Assembly: GCA_009379825.1 (NCBI GenBank)
Contig: WHTA01000038.1
Location: forward strand, 1 to 49,684
Reading direction: 5' to 3'
Length of the DNA stretch: 49,684 nt
DNA from: Streptosporangiales bacterium
GTDB lineage: Bacteria > Actinomycetota > Actinomycetes > Streptosporangiales > WHST01
The translations under genes were made by a program, and so were the position numbers. This document shows, one piece after another, positions 31,795 to 40,681 of the stretch; the stretch's first letter is position 1, and every line of letters begins with the position of its first letter. The notes under the pieces were generated by a model, which was given only the letters and a program-made list of their open reading frames with translations, ran no database searches and had not been told where the DNA came from.

Positions 31795-34515
31795 ATGCCC
31801 ACGCTGACGCAGTGGCCGACCACCGAGGACGACGTGCTGTTGCGGCACGGCGCGATCGCCAGCGTCCGGCTGGTGCGCGAGACCGACCGCGACGCGCTGA
31901 TCGAGCTGCACCGCAGCCTCTCCGACCAAAGCAGGTACCTGCGCTTCTTCAGTCTCGGCGAGCACAGCGCCGTGGACTTCGTCGACCGGCTCATCGCCGG
32001 CACCGCCCGCCAGCAGGCGGTCGCCTTCGTGGTGTCCCTGCACGACCGGGTCGTCGGGCTCGGCAACTGCACGAGCATCGACGACAAGACGGCCGAGGTC
32101 GCGTTCGCCGTCGCCGACGACATGCACGGGCAGGGCATCGGCACGCTGCTGCTCGAACGGCTCGCCGAGTGCGCGGAGCGTTCCGGGGTTACCGAGCTCG
32201 TCGCGAACGTGCTCGCGGACAACCGGGCGATGATCGACGTCATCAAGGCGTCCGGCTTCTCCACCACGACGGTGCGCGACTACGACACCGTCGAGCTGCG
32301 CTTCCCCGTGTACCTCACCGAGCAGCTGCTCGACGCGATCGCCACCCGGGAGGGCGAGACCGACGCGGCGTCGATCCGCGCCCTGCTCGCGCCGGCGTCG
32401 GTCGCCGTCATCGGCGCGAGCAGGAAGCCCGGCGCCCCGGGACACGTCGTGATGCAGAACCTGCTGGACAGCGGTTTCCCCGGTCCGGTGCACCCGGTCA
32501 ACCCCGCCGCCGGCGAGATCCTCGGGCGGCCGGCGTACGCCTCGATCCTCGACGTTCCCGAAACCGTCGACCTGGCGGTCGTCGCCGTGCCCGCACCCGC
32601 GGTGCCCGGCGTCGTCCAGGAGTGCGCCACCAAGCGGGTCAAGGGCATCGTCATCCTGTCATCCGGGTTCGCGGAGACCGACCCCGCCGGCCGGGCGCTC
32701 CAGGACGACGTGCTGCGTGCAGCGCGGCGCGGCGACATGCGGGTGATCGGCCCGAACTGCCTCGGCATCGCCAACACCGACCCCGAGGTGCGGATGGACG
32801 CGACGTTCGCGACCACGTCGGTGTTGCCCGGTTGCGTGGGCATGATGACCCAGTCGGGTGCGGTGGGGATCGCCGCGCTACGCCGTGCGACCGAGCTCGG
32901 CATCGGCCTGTCCAGCTTCGTCTCCGCGGGCAACAAGGCGGACATCAGCGGCAACGACATGCTGATGTACTACGGCAGCGACGAGCGCACCCAGGTCATC
33001 GCGCTCTACCTGGAGTCGTTCGGCAACCCGCGGAAGTTCTCCCGGCTGGCCCGGATGGTGAGCGTGCGGAAGCCGATCGTCGCGCTGGTCGGGGGTGCGA
33101 GCAAGGCCGGCCGCCGCGCCGCGAGCGGGCACACCGCGGCGGCGGTGACGTCGAGCTTCGCCGTGGACGCGCTGTTCGGCCAGTGCGGTGTGGTCCGCGC
33201 GCACTCGCTCGAACAGTTCCTGCACATCACCGGGGTGCTGAGCCACCAGCCGCTGCCACAGGGCCGCCGGGTGGCCATCGTAGGCAACGGCGGCGGCCCA
33301 GGGGTGCTCGCCGCGGACGCCTGCGCCGAGGCCGGCATCGACCTCGCCGAGCTCGACGAGGGCGTCACCTCGGCGATCCGCACCGCGGTGCCCGGCGTCG
33401 CGTCCGCGAGCAACCCGGTGGACCTGGGCGCGGGCGTCACGACGGAGCAGTTTGCCGAGGCGCTCGACGCGGTGGCACACGATCGCGGTGTGCACGTCGT
33501 GGTCGCCGTGCACACGCCGGTGGCCGGCTTCGGCGACGACGACTTCGCGGCCGTCGTGCGGGCAAGCACCGCGCTGGCCGGGAAGACCACGCTCGCGGTG
33601 ATGCTCGGCGAGCGCACCGGCAGGGAGCCGATCGCGTGCGGGGACTCCATGGTGCCGGTGTTCAGCTTCCCCGAGGACGTCGCCCAGGCGCTGCAACCGA
33701 TCCTGGCCTACGTCGACTGGCGCGCCGCCGCGCGCGGTGACGTGCCGCAGCTCGAGCACGTCCGTACCCAGGACGCACGTGACCTGGTGGCCGCGCAGCT
33801 CGAGGCGCATCCAGGCGGGCGCCGGCTCGACTCCGACACCACCAGCGAACTGCTCGGGCACTACGGCATCTCTGTCGTGCCGGCGACGAGCGCAGCCGGC
33901 GCGGAAGCTGCCGTGGAAGCGGCGAGCCTGGCCGGGTTCCCTGTCGTGCTCAAGCTCGCTGATCCCGACCTCGTGCACAAGAGCGACGTCGGCGGTGTGC
34001 GGCTCGACCTCGATACGACGGACGAGGTGCGGTCCGCGTACGAGGACATGGCGGCCGCGGACACCCAACGAGACGCGCCGCTGGTGCTGGTCCAGCGCCA
34101 GGTGAAGGGCGGCACCGAGCTCATCATCGGCGTCAGCCAGGACCCGATCTTCGGCCCGCTGCTGATGTTCGGGCTCGGTGGTACAGCCACCGAGCTGCTC
34201 GCCGACCGGGTGTTCCGGCTGACCCCGCTGACCGACGCGGGCGCAGCGGAGACGGTCCGCTCGCTGCGCGGCTCGCCACTGCTCTTCGGCTACCGCGGTG
34301 CAGCACCCGCGGACGTGCCCGCGCTCGAAGACCTGCTGCTGCGGCTGAGCCGGCTCGCCGACGAACTACCGCAGATCGCGGAGATCGACCTCAACCCGGT
34401 CATCGCGTACGAGCACGGGGTCGCCGTGGTGGATGCGAAGATCCGCATCCACCCGGCGCCCTATCTGCCGAGCCCGGTGCTACGCAGGCTGAGCCCTACC
34501 ATGGCTGCTCACTAG
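31795..34515 (+). CDS. Pat-like protein acetyltransferase: N-terminal GNAT fused to ADP-forming acyl-CoA synthetase-like domains
   Basis: 906 residues. The N-terminal part (about 20-170) is a GNAT acetyltransferase, with AFAVADDMHGQGIGTLLLER and VLADNRAMIDVIKASGF. The rest is acyl-CoA synthetase (ADP-forming)-like: SVAVIGASRKPGAPGHVV, VIGPNCLGIANTDP, SGAVGIAAL, GRRAASGHTAAAV near residue 445 with the phospho-His position kept, and a C-terminal ATP-grasp domain with FPVVLKLADPDLVHKSDVGG. Domain order is reversed against enterobacterial Pat/YfiQ but matches the Streptomyces type (SlPatA). Such enzymes acetylate and switch off acetyl-CoA synthetase. AGGAGG lies upstream. Its 3' end overlaps the convergent gene by 36 bp. 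Confidence 0.9.
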   Translation: MPTLTQWPTTEDDVLLRHGAIASVRLVRETDRDALIELHRSLSDQSRYLRFFSLGEHSAVDFVDRLIAGTARQQAVAFVVSLHDRVVGLGNCTSIDDKTAEVAFAVADDMHGQGIGTLLLERLAECAERSGVTELVANVLADNRAMIDVIKASGFSTTTVRDYDTVELRFPVYLTEQLLDAIATREGETDAASIRALLAPASVAVIGASRKPGAPGHVVMQNLLDSGFPGPVHPVNPAAGEILGRPAYASILDVPETVDLAVVAVPAPAVPGVVQECATKRVKGIVILSSGFAETDPAGRALQDDVLRAARRGDMRVIGPNCLGIANTDPEVRMDATFATTSVLPGCVGMMTQSGAVGIAALRRATELGIGLSSFVSAGNKADISGNDMLMYYGSDERTQVIALYLESFGNPRKFSRLARMVSVRKPIVALVGGASKAGRRAASGHTAAAVTSSFAVDALFGQCGVVRAHSLEQFLHITGVLSHQPLPQGRRVAIVGNGGGPGVLAADACAEAGIDLAELDEGVTSAIRTAVPGVASASNPVDLGAGVTTEQFAEALDAVAHDRGVHVVVAVHTPVAGFGDDDFAAVVRASTALAGKTTLAVMLGERTGREPIACGDSMVPVFSFPEDVAQALQPILAYVDWRAAARGDVPQLEHVRTQDARDLVAAQLEAHPGGRRLDSDTTSELLGHYGISVVPATSAAGAEAAVEAASLAGFPVVLKLADPDLVHKSDVGGVRLDLDTTDEVRSAYEDMAAADTQRDAPLVLVQRQVKGGTELIIGVSQDPIFGPLLMFGLGGTATELLADRVFRLTPLTDAGAAETVRSLRGSPLLFGYRGAAPADVPALEDLLLRLSRLADELPQIAEIDLNPVIAYEHGVAVVDAKIRIHPAPYLPSPVLRRLSPTMAAH

Positions 34516-35070
34516 CGGCCTGTCCTCGAAGTACGAGTCCACGCCGCCCGGCAACAGGTCGAGCGGGTCGACCCGTTTCATCAGCTCGTCCACGAGATAC
34601 CGCCGGCCGCCGTCCTCGACGACGCGGTACGGCAGGTAGCACGGCTGGAAGTCGACGACGTCCAGCCGCTCGATCTCCGTCGGCCGGTACTTCCGCACCA
34701 CGTAGTTGCGGAAGAACTCACGCCAGCGCTTGCGCACCTCGTCCTCGCCGTAGCGCTCCCCGATGACGACCTCGTCGCCGACCTCCCGTTCCTCCAGGCC
34801 GGGCAGCTTGACGTCGACGAGACCACCGCGGCCGGTCACCGCATCGACGGCACCGGCGACCCGGATGCCGTCGATGCGGCGGAACGGCAACTTGACCGAG
34901 GCTTCGCCCTTGATCATGACGATCGGCCAGTACGCGCGTCCCGTCGGCACCGGACGCGGTGGTGCGATGCGCAGCAGATGTCGCACTGCCGGCAGCACGT
35001 CGCGCCGGGCGACCAACCGGCTCACCTTCTGGTCGCCCAACGCGGCCGCGATGACCTGCACGCCCGACAT
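34480..35070 (-). CDS. Conserved protein of unknown function, last gene of symporter operon
   Basis: 196 residues, soluble, no signal peptide. It begins MSGVQVIAAALGDQKVSRLV, continues GRAYWPIVMIKGEASVKLPF, LVDVKLPGLEEREVGDEVVI, RWREFFRNYVVRKYRPTEIE and PCYLPYRVVEDGGRRYLVDE. I do not recognise a family. It starts 2 bp after the SSS symporter and is surely co-transcribed, so a role in the same uptake and catabolism is likely. Its last 12 codons overlap the end of the Pat-like gene on the other strand. The start ATG 35070 is the only good one. Confidence 0.75.
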   Translation of the reverse strand: MSGVQVIAAALGDQKVSRLVARRDVLPAVRHLLRIAPPRPVPTGRAYWPIVMIKGEASVKLPFRRIDGIRVAGAVDAVTGRGGLVDVKLPGLEEREVGDEVVIGERYGEDEVRKRWREFFRNYVVRKYRPTEIERLDVVDFQPCYLPYRVVEDGGRRYLVDELMKRVDPLDLLPGGVDSYFEDRPLVSSHGRAQPA

Positions 35071-35072
35071 CG

Positions 35073-36644
35073 TCAGCCCGCCTTCGCCCGGTGGGCCGCG
35101 TCGCCGGCCGCACCGTCCCGCTCGTCGCCGCTCTCCGCCTGGTCGAGCATCGCCAGGTGATCCGCGGGCAACGGCTTGCCGAGCAGGCTGATGCCCGCAC
35201 ACAGCACGATGCCGAGGATGCACGCGACACCGGTGGACGCGAACGGGTTCTGGTTGAACGGGTAGAACCCTTCGTACATGCCGAACTGCGGACCCAGGTG
35301 GATGAAGAAGTAGAACGCGAACGTCAACAACCCACCGGCGATGGCGCCGGTCTTGTTCGCGCGGCGACGCCAGAAGATCGCCAGGAACATCGGCCCGCTG
35401 AGGGTGGCGATGATGCCGCCGATGCCGACCCACAGCAGGATCGACAGCAGCTCGGGCGGCGAGTACACCGCGATCCCCGCGACGACACCGGCGACCACGA
35501 TGCCGATCCGGCCGATCAGCAGCGCCCGCTTGTCCACCTGAGGCGACTCCGGGTCCTTGCCCCGCCACGGTATCCACGTCTTGCGGTAGAGGTCGTTGGC
35601 GGCGAGCTGCGAGATGCTCATCAACAGCCCGTCCGTCGTGGAGATGATCGCCGACAACACCGCGACACTCAGCAGCGCCGCCGTCCACGCCGGCAACAGT
35701 GCCGTCAGCATGCTCGGGATCACGGCATCGGGGTGGATGTCCTCGATGCCCATGGCCCTGCCGAGCACACCGCCGAGGAACAGAAACCCGACGGCGAGGC
35801 CGACGATGCTCGACATCAGCACGAACTTGCGCGCCTGCCCCGTGCCGCGCAGGGCGAAGAACTTGTTGCCCAGGTGCGGCAGCGTGAAGAAGCCGAAGTG
35901 CGCGATGAGCAGCAGCACGATCACCCACCACGACGAGAACGTCGGGTTGGCCGGGTCGGTGTGCACGTCCCACTGCATCTTCGCCGGCAGCGCGTCGTTG
36001 ACGGCGGCCGGGCCGAAGCCCTCGACACCCGCGCCGACGAGGAACGCCACGATCACGAACGCGGCGACCACCAGCATGAACAGGCCCTGGATCGCGTCGG
36101 TGATGATGTCGCTGTGGCTGCCGCCCATGATCATGTAGACCATGACGATGCCGATCGCCACCCAGACCCCGACGTTGTACGGGATGCCGAGGATGGTCTC
36201 GAACATCTGCCCGGAGGCGGCGAGCTGCGCCATCACGTAGTAGATGAGGAACAGCGAGATGAGCGCGGCGATGGCACGCAGCACCGGGCTGCGGTAGATG
36301 TCACCGAGGAAGTCCGGCACCGTCTGCGAGTGCAGCCGGTCACCGAGCCGTTTCATGTGCCGCACGACGAGCATCGTGCCCAGGTAGATGCCGATCGGGT
36401 ACAGCATCGGGTAGTACCCGGCCTTGAAGCCGGACTCGTAGGCGAGGCCGGGAATCCCGAGGAAGGTCGAGCCGCTCGCCACCATGGCCATGTAGCTCAG
36501 CCCGAGTACCAGACCCCCGTACGCTCCGCGCGCCGTCGCGAAGTCGTCGGAGCTCTTCGTCCGACGCATCCCGACCACGCCAAGCGCAAGCATCATCGCC
36601 GTGTAGCCGACGAGGAAGATCCAACCCCACACCACGACACTCAT
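35073..36644 (-). CDS. Sodium:solute symporter (SSS family)
   Basis: 523 residues with about 13 membrane helices. Family signatures are DFATARGAYGGLVLGLSYMA, ASGSTFLGIPGLAYESGFKA, MGGSHSDIITDAIQGLFMLV and LSVAVLSAIISTTDGLLMSI, where the Ser-Thr pair sits at the sodium site. The C terminus is a charged tail. It imports the substrate of the locus using the sodium gradient; the compound is unknown, probably an organic acid or small ring compound. It overlaps the 45-residue peptide gene upstream by ATGA, and the unknown gene follows 2 bp later. Expression probably comes with the upstream cyclase gene. Confidence 0.93.
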   Translation of the reverse strand: MSVVVWGWIFLVGYTAMMLALGVVGMRRTKSSDDFATARGAYGGLVLGLSYMAMVASGSTFLGIPGLAYESGFKAGYYPMLYPIGIYLGTMLVVRHMKRLGDRLHSQTVPDFLGDIYRSPVLRAIAALISLFLIYYVMAQLAASGQMFETILGIPYNVGVWVAIGIVMVYMIMGGSHSDIITDAIQGLFMLVVAAFVIVAFLVGAGVEGFGPAAVNDALPAKMQWDVHTDPANPTFSSWWVIVLLLIAHFGFFTLPHLGNKFFALRGTGQARKFVLMSSIVGLAVGFLFLGGVLGRAMGIEDIHPDAVIPSMLTALLPAWTAALLSVAVLSAIISTTDGLLMSISQLAANDLYRKTWIPWRGKDPESPQVDKRALLIGRIGIVVAGVVAGIAVYSPPELLSILLWVGIGGIIATLSGPMFLAIFWRRRANKTGAIAGGLLTFAFYFFIHLGPQFGMYEGFYPFNQNPFASTGVACILGIVLCAGISLLGKPLPADHLAMLDQAESGDERDGAAGDAAHRAKAG

Positions 36645-36778
36645 GACGTACCTCCGGTCTTGTCCTGCGCGCCGTTGTCACTCGCCGTGGGCAGGTACCG
36701 CTCCTGCCGTTTCATCCAGATCGCCACCACGATGAAGTAGCCGACGATCGCCAGGAGCCCTACCACCATGACGTTCAC
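36641..36778 (-). CDS. 45-residue single-helix peptide, SSS symporter accessory protein
   Basis: GTG 36778 opens a 45-codon frame with one membrane segment (MVVGLLAIVGYFIVVAIWM, residues 4-22) followed by a basic KRQER and a polar tail ending KTGGTS. The stop overlaps the symporter start as ATGA. Very short proteins of this shape are often encoded right before SSS symporters and may help their assembly. No known motif beyond that. GGAG lies upstream of the GTG. The overlap with the symporter is the main support. Confidence 0.75.
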   Translation of the reverse strand: MNVMVVGLLAIVGYFIVVAIWMKRQERYLPTASDNGAQDKTGGTS

Positions 36779-36795
36779 GTGTCTCAACTCCTCTG

Positions 36796-38064
36796 TCAGA
36801 GACCACGGGGCTGCGCAAGCGCAGCGGGAGGTGTGTTGCCCGCGGTCGCGCCTTCCGCGTACTGCGGCGTGACGATGTAGACGAACTCGTACACCTCGTC
36901 GTCGGCGAGTCCGTCCGAGACCATCGACTCCCCGATCCTGACCCCGTAACGCATCAACAGCTCCTGGTGCACAGGGAAGGCGGAACCGTCGTTGTTGACG
37001 TCGTTGCCGACCACCTCGAGCGCCCAGCTGTCGCTGCCGACGATCGCCGGTCGCCGCTCACCCAGCCACCTGGCTTCCCGCAGGTACGGCCCTGGCAGGC
37101 CCTTGGACGCCTCCCACCGCTCGATGTCCTTCGGGTCCCGCTCGGCCAGCAGCTGGTTCCAGCCGGTGCGGAACAGCACCACGTCGCCGGGCAGGATCTC
37201 GTCGATGCCGCCCATGTCCATGGCTGCCTTGATGTCCTCGAGGGTGATCCGGTAGTTCTCCTTGAGCAGCGGCTTGCCGTTGGACGCCGGCTCGGCCAGG
37301 TCGCCGTCGTCACCGTTCGCGATCTTCACGCCGAGGATGTCGAGCAGCACACCACGGGTGACGATCGGGCCCATGTGCTCGTTGCCGAGCTTCGTCGTGC
37401 CCCAGCCCTTCGCGATGTCGCGGCCGCGGTTGCCGTTGTAGAAGTAGTCGTCGGCACCGAGGTGGTTCAGGTTGTCGACCTGCGTGGCGATCTGGTACGT
37501 CGTGGACGTCGGCTCCGGGTGGATCTCGTACTTCTTGCCGAGGAACCGCTCCTCGTGGATGCTCACCTTGTTCTCGGCGAGCGGCTCCTCGGAGGTGACG
37601 ATGCCGCCTTCGTCCCTGAAGTTCGGCGGCACCGGGTAGCCGGAGATGCTCAGCCGTTGCTCGAGGGTGCGCGGCGGGTCGGTCTTGAACGCGGGGAAGC
37701 CGTTGAACATCAGCTCGCCCATGTTGTAGGTCCTCACCGGCAGGTGCCTCTTCAGCAGACCCAGGGCCGCCGCGGTCTTCGCCGAGTCGACCTCGTTGAA
37801 GGTGCCACGCTGGTCGTCCGCACCGTACCTGCTGGGCGCCCAGTCGGACAGGTTGTCCGGGTCCGAGTAGTCGAACCACTCGTCGCTGTAGTCGTCCTTC
37901 TTCGGGCGTTCAGCCGGGCGTTCGGCGGCCCCTGCGGTGCCGGACGCGGAGAGGCCGGCCCACGCGGCGGCGCCCGCCGCACCGGCGGTGCCCGCCAGCT
38001 TCATGGCATCGCGACGGCTCACCTGATGCTTGTCGAAGTACTTGCGCAACAGCTCAGGATTCAT
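36796..38064 (-). CDS. Tat-exported cyclase-family hydrolase (PF04199-like)
   Basis: 422 residues. The N terminus has a twin-arginine signal, VSRRDAMKLAG (Arg17-18), then AGAAGAAAWAGLSASGTAGA and cleavage near AGAAERP. The mature protein shows the cyclase/kynurenine formamidase-like fold: YQIATQVDNLNHLGADDYFY takes the place of the metal site (HxGTHxD) in the manner of the QxD-x-x-x-H subtype. GDVVLFRTGWNQLLAERDPK and AIVGSDSWALEVVGNDVNND complete the pattern. Known relatives open cyclic amides or lactones, such as isatin hydrolase. It is exported, so ring opening would occur outside before symporter uptake. 17 bp separate it from the small peptide gene. Confidence 0.85.
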   Translation of the reverse strand: MNPELLRKYFDKHQVSRRDAMKLAGTAGAAGAAAWAGLSASGTAGAAERPAERPKKDDYSDEWFDYSDPDNLSDWAPSRYGADDQRGTFNEVDSAKTAAALGLLKRHLPVRTYNMGELMFNGFPAFKTDPPRTLEQRLSISGYPVPPNFRDEGGIVTSEEPLAENKVSIHEERFLGKKYEIHPEPTSTTYQIATQVDNLNHLGADDYFYNGNRGRDIAKGWGTTKLGNEHMGPIVTRGVLLDILGVKIANGDDGDLAEPASNGKPLLKENYRITLEDIKAAMDMGGIDEILPGDVVLFRTGWNQLLAERDPKDIERWEASKGLPGPYLREARWLGERRPAIVGSDSWALEVVGNDVNNDGSAFPVHQELLMRYGVRIGESMVSDGLADDEVYEFVYIVTPQYAEGATAGNTPPAALAQPRGL

Positions 38065-38125
38065 CGGAGACTCCCTTGTTTCCTTGGCAACGGTCGTTGG
38101 TGCTTCCTGCTGTCGCGGCCGCCCG

Positions 38126-39556
38126 TCAGAGCTTGACGACCACCGTCTTGGTCTGCGTGTAGGCGTCCAGTGCCTCGATGCCCTTCTCCCTGCCGTAGCC
38201 GGAACGCTTGAAGCCGCCGAACGGCAGCTCCACCCCGCCCCCGGCGCCGTAGGTGTTGACGTACACCTGGCCGGCCTGGACCTGTCCGGCCAACCGGTGC
38301 GCCCGCCCCACGTCCCTGGTCCACACCGCGCCGAGCAGCGCGTAGTCGGTGCCGTTGGCGAGCGCGACGGCCTCCTCCTCGCTGTCGAACGTCATCGCGG
38401 CGAGCACCGGGCCGAACACCTCCTGCTGCGCGATCTCCGACTGCGGGTCGACGCCGTCGATGAGCGTCGCCGAGTAGTATGCGCCGCCGGCGAGGTCGTC
38501 GTCCTTCGGTACGTCGCCGCCGACGATCACCTCGCCCCGCCCGAGCCGGTCGACCATGCCGACGACGCGGCTCTGCTGCTTCGTCGAGACCAGCGGCCCC
38601 AGGTCGGGATCGTCCAGGCCGCGGCCGACGGTGACCTTGCCGAAGTTCTCCGCGACCTTCGCGATCAGCTCGTCGTGCACAGAGCGGTCGACGAGCAACC
38701 GGGAGCCCGCGGAGCACGTCTGGCCGGCGTTCTGCAGGATCGCCTTGGTCGCGAACGTGGCGACGGTGTCCAGGTCCGCGTCGCCGAAGACCACGTGCGC
38801 GCTCTTGCCGCCGAGCTCGAGCAACGCCGGTGCCACCCGGTCGGCCGCGGCGTGGGCGATCTTCGACCCCACCTCGGGCGACCCGACGAAACCGATGTGC
38901 GCGACCTGCGGGTGTGCGGCCAACGCAGCGCCGGCCTCCGCGCCGATCCCAGGCACCACGTTGAAGATCCCCGCGGGCAGCCCGGCCTCGGTGGCGAGCT
39001 TGGCGACCTCCACCGCCGTACGCGGTGTCTCGTCCGCCGGCTTGATGATGGTCGCGTTGCCGGTCGCGACCGCAGGCGCTACCGCGCGGGCGAGCAGCTG
39101 CAGCGGGTAGTTCCACGCCACCACGGACCCGACCACACCGAACGGCTCGTTGCGCGTGTACACGTGCACGTCCTGCGCCAGCGGGATGGTGTGGCTGTAG
39201 TACGAGTCGATCGCGTGGCCGTAGAACCTGAAGTACCGCGCGCAGACGGTCGCGTCGGTGCGCGCCTGCGAGATCGGCTTGCCGGTGTCCTCGCTCTCCA
39301 GCCGGGCGAGGCGTTCGGCGTCACGCTCGATCAGGTCGGCGATCGTGGTGAGCATGCGTGCCCGATGCTCGGGCAGCGTGGCGTTCCACGCCGGCTGCGC
39401 CTGCCGCGCCGCCTCGACGGCCTGGTCCACCTCTGCCGCACCACAGCGCGCGACGGCACCGAGGACCTGACCGGTCGCCGGGTCGATGTTGTCGTAGGTG
39501 TCGGCGGCGGCCACCGACGCTCCGTTGATGTAGGCCTGTGTGGTGCCCTCGGTCAT
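38126..39556 (-). CDS. NAD(P)-dependent aldehyde dehydrogenase
   Basis: 476 residues, betaine aldehyde dehydrogenase-like. Cofactor and active-site motifs: VAWNYPLQLLARAVAPAVAT, IIKPADETPRTAVEVAKLAT, IGFVGSPEVGSKIAHAAADR, LELGGKSAHVVFGDADLD with the general base Glu, and AGQTCSAGSRLLVDRSV with catalytic Cys near residue 281. EVFGPVLAAMTFDSEEEAVA is also standard. ATG 39556 has GGAAG nine bases upstream. It lies between the cyclase and the alcohol dehydrogenase on one strand and would oxidise an aldehyde to the acid that is CoA-activated next. The substrate is unknown. Confidence 0.93.
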   Translation of the reverse strand: MTEGTTQAYINGASVAAADTYDNIDPATGQVLGAVARCGAAEVDQAVEAARQAQPAWNATLPEHRARMLTTIADLIERDAERLARLESEDTGKPISQARTDATVCARYFRFYGHAIDSYYSHTIPLAQDVHVYTRNEPFGVVGSVVAWNYPLQLLARAVAPAVATGNATIIKPADETPRTAVEVAKLATEAGLPAGIFNVVPGIGAEAGAALAAHPQVAHIGFVGSPEVGSKIAHAAADRVAPALLELGGKSAHVVFGDADLDTVATFATKAILQNAGQTCSAGSRLLVDRSVHDELIAKVAENFGKVTVGRGLDDPDLGPLVSTKQQSRVVGMVDRLGRGEVIVGGDVPKDDDLAGGAYYSATLIDGVDPQSEIAQQEVFGPVLAAMTFDSEEEAVALANGTDYALLGAVWTRDVGRAHRLAGQVQAGQVYVNTYGAGGGVELPFGGFKRSGYGREKGIEALDAYTQTKTVVVKL

Positions 39557-39589
39557 CGTTCGCATCTTCCGTTCGTGGGTGTGCAGCGG

Positions 39590-40681
39590 TCAGTCGTCCG
39601 CGATCACGAGCGCGGCGCGGGTGACCTTCTTGTCCTCGGCGGCCTGCACGGCCGCGCGCGCCTGGCCGAGCTCGTAGTCCGCGTCCACCAGGTCCTCCCA
39701 CGGGTACTGGGGGGTGGCCTCGATGAAGCGGATGGAGTCCGACAGCAGGTACGGGGCGTATCTGATCACCGCGTGCATGGTCACGCCGGAACGGGTGAAC
39801 AGGCCGGGGTCGAAGTCGGTGAGCTTGTTCGGGCTGATGTTGCCGACACTGACGAACCGGCCGCCAGGCCGCACCATCCGCACGCCTTCGGCGAACGCGC
39901 TCGGCACGCCGGTCAGGTCGACCACGACGTCCCCGCCGCCACCGGTCAGGTCGCGCAGCATCTCGACCCGGCCGGGGCCGTCGGCCGCCGCCGTGAGGTC
40001 CACCGTGTGGTGCGCGCCGAACTGCTTCGCCTTCGCCAGCCTGGACGGCGCCATCTCGGCGATGAACACCTCGGCGCCCGCCTCGCGGCACATCGCCGCT
40101 CCGGCCAGCCCGAGCCCGCCGGCACCGAGCAGGATGACCTTCTCGCCGCGCCGCACCTGGCCGTGGTGGGTCGCGCTGACCATCTGCGAGATCGCGCAGT
40201 TGGCCGACGAGACCGCCTTGCTGCTCACCGAGTCAGGCACCTTGTAGACGTACTGGTCGCGACCCAGCGACCAGTACGTGCCGAAGGTGCCGTAGAAGTG
40301 CGGCGCCTGGTCCGCCGGCCTCGACCAGCGCTGGTACGCGTTACCGCAGATCTGCAGGTCCCCCCTGTTGCACTGCGGACACCGGCGGCACGCCGCGAAG
40401 TAGGTGGCGACCACCCGGTCGCCTTCGCTCAGCGGCGCGCCGGCAAAGTCGGTGGTGGCACCCTCGCCGAGCCGCGCGACCCGGCCGACGCCCTCGTGGC
40501 CGATGGCGCAGCCGGGCTGGATCAATGGGTGGTGCCCCTTGAGGATGTGGACCTCGGAACCACAGACGTTGGCGCGAATCATCTGCAGAACAACCCCGCC
40601 GACCTCCGGGTCGGAGACCGGGTACTCGCGTTGCTCCAGCTCGCCTGGTCCGGTCAGTACCGTGGTCACGCCGTTCGTCAC
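39590..40681 (-). CDS. Zinc-dependent alcohol dehydrogenase (MDR family)
   Basis: 363 residues. The catalytic zinc site is built from MIRANVCGSEVHILKG and CAIGHEGVGRVARLGEG. The structural zinc has four Cys in FAACRRCPQCNRGDLQICGN. The NAD site reads VILLGAGGLGLAGAAMCREA. GGGGDVVVDLTGVPSAFAEG and VSVGNISPNKLTDFDPGLFT complete the medium-chain fold. The length is normal. It overlaps the end of the hydratase gene by ATGA and is transcribed with it, then 33 bp later comes aldehyde dehydrogenase; the two could act in succession on an alcohol. Confidence 0.92.
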   Translation of the reverse strand: MTNGVTTVLTGPGELEQREYPVSDPEVGGVVLQMIRANVCGSEVHILKGHHPLIQPGCAIGHEGVGRVARLGEGATTDFAGAPLSEGDRVVATYFAACRRCPQCNRGDLQICGNAYQRWSRPADQAPHFYGTFGTYWSLGRDQYVYKVPDSVSSKAVSSANCAISQMVSATHHGQVRRGEKVILLGAGGLGLAGAAMCREAGAEVFIAEMAPSRLAKAKQFGAHHTVDLTAAADGPGRVEMLRDLTGGGGDVVVDLTGVPSAFAEGVRMVRPGGRFVSVGNISPNKLTDFDPGLFTRSGVTMHAVIRYAPYLLSDSIRFIEATPQYPWEDLVDADYELGQARAAVQAAEDKKVTRAALVIADD

